A stretch of DNA of 7,643 nt from an uncultured Selenomonadales bacterium (GTDB lineage Bacteria > Bacillota > Negativicutes > Selenomonadales > Selenomonadaceae), in contig CALFJC010000031.1 in assembly GCA_937877655.1 (NCBI GenBank), positions 1 to 7,643 of the forward strand. Reading direction: 5' to 3'. Shown piece by piece: positions 5,632 to 7,643 of the stretch; position 1 is the first letter of the stretch; the number at the start of each line of letters is the position of its first letter. The translations under genes were made by a program, and so were the position numbers. The notes below the pieces were generated by a model. The model worked only from the letters and a program-made list of their open reading frames with translations, did not search any database and was not told the origin of the DNA.

Positions 5632-6182
5632 CCCTGCGCGACGGCTTTTCCGAGTTCGTAAGCGTCATTTAACTCTTTATGCCCTTTGATGTCGCCGATT
5701 TTCATAACGCCGCCCGCCAAAACGTGACCGCGCTCCGTCCAGCCGAGATGTTTCGTGAGATTTTGATAATAAGTCAGCGCGTCGTCGAAGCCGTAACCTT
5801 CAGCCGCCATTAAAAGCACGGATTCTTTCTTCGGGTTGCGATAATTCGGATCACACTCGGCAACGGCGAACAATCTGTCAAAAGCAGTGCGAAGTTGCCC
5901 GCTGAAATTCCAATAATAAAACGGAGTTGCCAAAACTACGACATCAGCGGCGCGATAAGCGGGATAAATCTTGTCCATATCGTCTTTTTGGACGCACGGG
6001 CTGTCGAAATTACGTCCGCCGCCGAAACAACCTTTGCAACCGTGAATATTCATCTTGTCGAGGTTAAAAATGGTGACTTCGCAACCCAATTCGCGTGCGC
6101 CGCGAGAAAATTCTTCGACAAGGGAGGAAGTATTGCCTTTCGGTCGCGGGCTCCCGTTCAAAACAACAATTTTTCTGCTCAT
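5619..6182 (-). CDS. NADPH-dependent FMN reductase / iron-sulfur-flavoprotein-like protein
   Basis: The protein has the flavodoxin fold of the NADPH-dependent FMN reductase family. Residues 4-23 hold the first strand and phosphate-binding loop (KIVVLNGSPRPKGNTSSLV). TPFYYWNFSGQLRTAFDRLF (86-105) contacts the flavin ring in relatives, and a further strand, SVLLMAAEGY, begins at residue 121. C49, C52 and C63 in GCKGCFGGG...SPCVQKDDM resemble the cysteine motif of flavoproteins annotated as iron-sulfur flavoproteins or NAD(P)H oxidoreductases, although whether a cluster binds is not certain. I chose the ATG at 6182 (187 residues) because the fold begins three residues later and GGGAG lies upstream. 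The upstream in-frame extension is AT-rich, unlike family members, and runs into a divergent promoter. Its substrate is unknown. Confidence 0.85.
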   Translation of the reverse strand: MSRKIVVLNGSPRPKGNTSSLVEEFSRGARELGCEVTIFNLDKMNIHGCKGCFGGGRNFDSPCVQKDDMDKIYPAYRAADVVVLATPFYYWNFSGQLRTAFDRLFAVAECDPNYRNPKKESVLLMAAEGYGFDDALTYYQNLTKHLGWTERGHVLAGGVMKIGDIKGHKELNDAYELGKAVAQGNSL

Positions 6183-6207
6183 TCGGTTCACTCTCCCAAT
6201 TTTTATA

Positions 6208-6236
6208 TTGAAAAGATTTTTGGCGTATGATATATT
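6208..6236 (+). promoter_or_regulatory. Strong sigma-A promoter pointing into the gene-poor region
   Basis: TTGAAA (6208-6213), a 17-base spacer, then TATATT (6231-6236) preceded by TGa (6228-6230). This is close to consensus with an extended -10. Transcription would begin near 6241-6244, on the strand opposite both neighbouring genes. Confidence 0.75.
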
Positions 6237-6311
6237 TTCCGCATTGGACTTGCGCAGTTGGAAACGACGGGCGGAGAGGTTCAATCAGCCCCCGAAGAGG
6301 GGGGAGAGGTT

Positions 6312-6386
6312 ATGTTCAAGATTATCATTCGCGTAGTTATTCTCACGGGTATAATCCTTTGGGTATTAACAAATACAGCCTCCTAA
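6312..6386 (+). CDS. Possible 24-residue hydrophobic peptide within the RNA
   Basis: An ATG at 6312 directly follows a purine-rich GGGGGGAGAGG, giving a short 2-6 base spacing. It opens 24 codons: MFKIIIRVV, a hydrophobic stretch ILTGIILWVL, then TNTAS and TAA. The plan (basic start, one membrane-length helix, polar tail) is that of small membrane peptides, including type I toxins. The second GAGAGGTT copy just before the ATG could pair with AACCTCT at 6445-6451 and hide the start. No homologue is known to me, and an ORF this short can arise by chance. Confidence 0.3.
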   Translation: MFKIIIRVVILTGIILWVLTNTAS

Positions 6387-6463
6387 GCTTTGGCGAGCTT
6401 GGAGACTGAAACCACCGAGTATCTTACAAATATTACGGGGGTAGAACCTCTTTAATCAAGTCA

Positions 6464-6492
6464 GGGCGTCGAAAGACGCTTATTTTCTTTTT
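6464..6492 (+). terminator. Terminator of the structured RNA
   Basis: GGGCGTC (6464-6470), a GAAA tetraloop, and GACGCTT (6475-6481) form a stem with two G-T pairs at its base. The sequence ATTTTCTTTTT follows. Confidence 0.8.
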
Positions 6493-6530
6493 GACGATAA
6501 AAATTTATCACAGGAAATTTTTCTTGTCAA
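6491..6530. repeat. Long AT-rich inverted repeat between the RNA terminator and rsgA
   Basis: TTGAC (6491-6495) pairs with GTCAA (6526-6530), and AAAAATTT (6499-6506) pairs with AAATTTTT (6515-6522), with a small internal loop between the two stems. On the plus strand TTTTTT follows at about 6534-6539, so it could be a second terminator for the RNA. On the minus strand it would fold in the rsgA 3' end. Confidence 0.55.
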
Positions 6531-6544
6531 TGATTTTTTACTGT

Positions 6545-7402
6545 TCAAACCTCTTCAAGCAGTGTTAAATAAGCTTCGTAACGTTCTTTAAGAATTTTTC
6601 CGAGTTCGACAGCCGCTTTTACGCCGCAATTCGGCTCGTGGCTATGTGTGCAGTCCAAAAATTTACAATCGGCGAACGGAGCAAACTCTTTGAAGTAATT
6701 TTTGAGATTTTTTTTATCAATGCCCGCTTCCGACAAATCAACCGCGCTGAAACCGGGCGTATCGACCAAAAAACCGTTTTCAAAAGCCAAAAGCTCGGCA
6801 ATTCGGGTTGTATGCTTGCCGCGCAGAATTTTTTCGCTGACTTTGCCGACTTTTAAGCGCAAATTTTTATCAAGGGCGTTGAGAATTGAAGATTTTCCTG
6901 TGCCGCTTGCGCCCGCGAAGACAGTTACACCTTTGGAGAGGATTTTTTTCAAATTATCGAGCCCTTCGCCCGTGATTGTCGACACACGCAAGATTTTATA
7001 CAGCGATTCGTATTCCGACAAAAAATTTTTCTCCGAAGTCAAATCGATTTTGTTAATGCAGATAAAAATTTCGCTGAGATTTGATTTTTCGGCGAGAACG
7101 AGGAAACGATTTAACAAAAGCGGATGAATTTTGGGCGCGTCGACGGCAAAAGTTAAAATAACTCTGTCGACATTGGCAATTTGCGGGCGAATCAAAACAT
7201 TGCGGCGCGACTGAACAGTTTCAATCACGCCGCTTTTATCTTTCAACCTTGAAATTTCCACGAAGTCTCCGACAAAAACCGCGCTCCCGACTTTTTTATC
7301 GCGTTTAAGCAGTCCGCGCAGTTTGCAGGGGATAATTTCTTCGCCGACCTTCACGAAGAAAAAACTGTTGTAAAATTTTATTACACGACCGATATTTTTA
7401 AT
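6545..7402 (-). CDS. rsgA: Ribosome small-subunit-dependent GTPase RsgA (YjeQ/YloQ), apparently starting at ATT
   Basis: RsgA is a cytoplasmic GTPase that binds the 30S subunit and helps its late maturation. An N-terminal OB fold (about residues 1-65) is followed by the circularly permuted GTPase order: NKID (117-120), GASGTGKSS (164-172), GKHTTR (195-200) and DTPG (214-217). The zinc knuckle is C246, C251, H253 and C259, as in B. subtilis RsgA. With ATT at 7402 the protein has 285 residues, close to the 298 of B. subtilis, and begins MKNIGRVIKFY, matching the family start (EGKIVKALSGFYYV). AAGGAG (7416-7411) is 8 bases upstream. No ATG, GTG or TTG exists nearby in frame. The nearest, an ATG near 7457, lies in a repeat hairpin and would add unrelated residues across the ribosome binding site. 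ATC at 7405 is a less well-spaced alternative. Confidence 0.93.
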   Translation of the reverse strand: MKNIGRVIKFYNSFFFVKVGEEIIPCKLRGLLKRDKKVGSAVFVGDFVEISRLKDKSGVIETVQSRRNVLIRPQIANVDRVILTFAVDAPKIHPLLLNRFLVLAEKSNLSEIFICINKIDLTSEKNFLSEYESLYKILRVSTITGEGLDNLKKILSKGVTVFAGASGTGKSSILNALDKNLRLKVGKVSEKILRGKHTTRIAELLAFENGFLVDTPGFSAVDLSEAGIDKKNLKNYFKEFAPFADCKFLDCTHSHEPNCGVKAAVELGKILKERYEAYLTLLEEV

Positions 7403-7410
7403 GATTATCG

Positions 7411-7416
7411 CTCCTT
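7411..7416 (-). promoter_or_regulatory. rsgA: Ribosome binding site that fixes the rsgA start
   Basis: AAGGAG on the minus strand is followed by CGATAATC and then ATT AAA AAT. The 8-base spacing points to ATT at 7402-7400 as initiator. Confidence 0.7.
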
Positions 7417-7446
7417 GAATTATATTATTAGCGGGAAGTTGAAGCC

Positions 7447-7478
7447 CGGCGCACATGGACGTGCGCCGCTGGCAACGA
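7447..7478. repeat. GC-rich palindromic repeat, copy 1
   Basis: GGCGCAC (7448-7454) and GTGCGCC (7461-7467) form a hairpin around ATGGAC, followed by GCTGGCAACGA. A second copy, with the stem preserved and lengthened by one pair, lies at 7611-7643. Confidence 0.7.
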
Positions 7479-7499
7479 AAACAGGGATGTTTTCTTGCC
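7471..7499. repeat. Long hairpin beside the palindromic repeat
   Basis: GGCAA-c-GAAAACA (7471-7483) and TGTTTTC-TTGCC (7488-7499) form 12 pairs with one bulged C and a GGGA loop. A smaller hairpin, GGGC-AAAC-GCCC (7500-7511), and a T-rich run follow, so a plus-strand transcript entering from rsgA's side could end here. Confidence 0.55.
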
Positions 7500-7547
7500 G
7501 GGCAAACGCCCTTTCTTTTTGTAACTTTTTCTTTGGGCGCAAGAAAA

Positions 7548-7580
7548 GCAATTAGCAATGAGCAATGAGTAATTTGCAAT
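7548..7580. repeat. Short AT-rich repeat of CAATGAG-type units, second copy
   Basis: GCAATTAG, CAATGAG, CAATGAG and TAATTTG follow one another, then CAAT. This is similar to the minus strand of 704-737. Nothing coding is supported between 7403 and the window end. Confidence 0.5.
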
Positions 7581-7610
7581 AAAAAAAGTTTACAGCGGGT
7601 GGCAGAGACA

Positions 7611-7643
7611 CGGGCGCACAGGACGTGCGCCCGCCGGCAACGA
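7611..7643. repeat. GC-rich palindromic repeat, copy 2 (at window edge)
   Basis: GGGCGCAC (7612-7619) and GTGCGCCC (7625-7632) flank the loop AGGAC, followed by GCCGGCAACGA. It matches copy 1 at 7447-7478 with a shorter loop and a longer stem. The unit may continue beyond the window. Confidence 0.7.

Larger units (their letters stand above)
6243..6492 (+). ncRNA. Candidate structured non-coding RNA of about 240 nt
   Basis: This region between the flavoprotein gene and rsgA has a promoter at one end and a terminator at the other. Complementary segments nest from outside to inside. GACTTG (6247-6252) pairs with CAAGTC (6457-6462), AGAGGTT (6275-6281) with AACCTCT (6445-6451), CCCCCG (6289-6294) with CGGGGG (6436-6441), and AAGAT (6318-6322) with ATCTT (6421-6425). 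Local hairpins include GTTG-GAAA-CGAC (6257-6268) and a 9-bp stem with a bulged T (6380-6404, CTCC/AAGCT with AGCTT/GGAG). The nested rod with a closing stem recalls 6S RNA in general plan, but I do not recognise 6S sequence. I also see no RNase P, tmRNA, SRP or known riboswitch signature. An alternative is a small-protein mRNA. Confidence 0.6.

Noticed and set aside
6183..6284. N-terminal extension of the FMN-reductase-like protein by about 34 residues
   Set aside because: The fold starts at the ATG at 6182, and the extension covers the divergent promoter and the RNA 5' end.
6243..6492. Riboswitch, RNase P, tmRNA or SRP RNA identity for the structured RNA
   Set aside because: I see no diagnostic conserved segments, and no plus-strand gene follows that a riboswitch could control.
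7403..7579. N-terminal extension of RsgA up to 7579
   Set aside because: It translates repeat hairpins and the ribosome binding site, and RsgA homologues lack such a region.
7447..7643. CRISPR array
   Set aside because: There are only two imperfect copies, about 130 bases apart, with no regular spacers and no cas genes.

Overview
The window looks like a chromosomal segment of an anaerobic, low-to-moderate GC Firmicute. The evidence is strong AAGGAG-type ribosome binding sites, short intergenic gaps, sigma-A promoters with an extended TGn -10, a RsgA close to the Bacillus form, an anaerobic ribonucleotide reductase (NrdD)-type tail and several flavoproteins. Negativicutes is my best guess, from general impression only.

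Left part (1-3310). A minus-strand GNAT acetyltransferase sits beside a remnant of a second acetyltransferase at the window edge. On the plus strand, a MscS-type channel gene is followed 4 bases later by a small gene for a NrdD-tail-like protein carrying the glycyl-radical motif. That small gene appears to stop after 70 codons, but the stop lies inside an insertion. The rest of the protein (starting YLVGTTDRW) resumes in frame at about 2783. The roughly 719-base insertion encodes an HNH homing endonuclease and has group I intron signals: a P7 pairing with R- and S-like segments, and an internal guide that pairs with both exon ends. This is the most interesting object in the window. A small coiled-coil/membrane protein with its own promoter follows, and two identical terminator hairpins frame it.

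Middle (3319-6182), all minus strand. A two-gene operon encodes a cytochrome-b-like membrane domain fused to a flavodoxin, then a secreted DUF4163/DUF3298-type protein, overlapping by ATGA. Upstream lie an NTF2-like (lumazine-binding family) protein and an FMN-reductase-like flavoprotein with a cysteine cluster. The group suggests flavin redox chemistry, but no pathway can be assigned.

Right part (6183-7643). Between the flavoprotein gene and rsgA is a plus-strand unit with a good promoter, a terminator about 240 bases later, nested long-range pairings and no long ORF. It is a candidate structured RNA, possibly carrying a 24-codon hydrophobic ORF. rsgA has a well-placed ribosome binding site but no ATG, GTG or TTG near the family start; an ATT codon sits where the start should be. 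The region upstream of rsgA is a mosaic of short repeats and hairpins.
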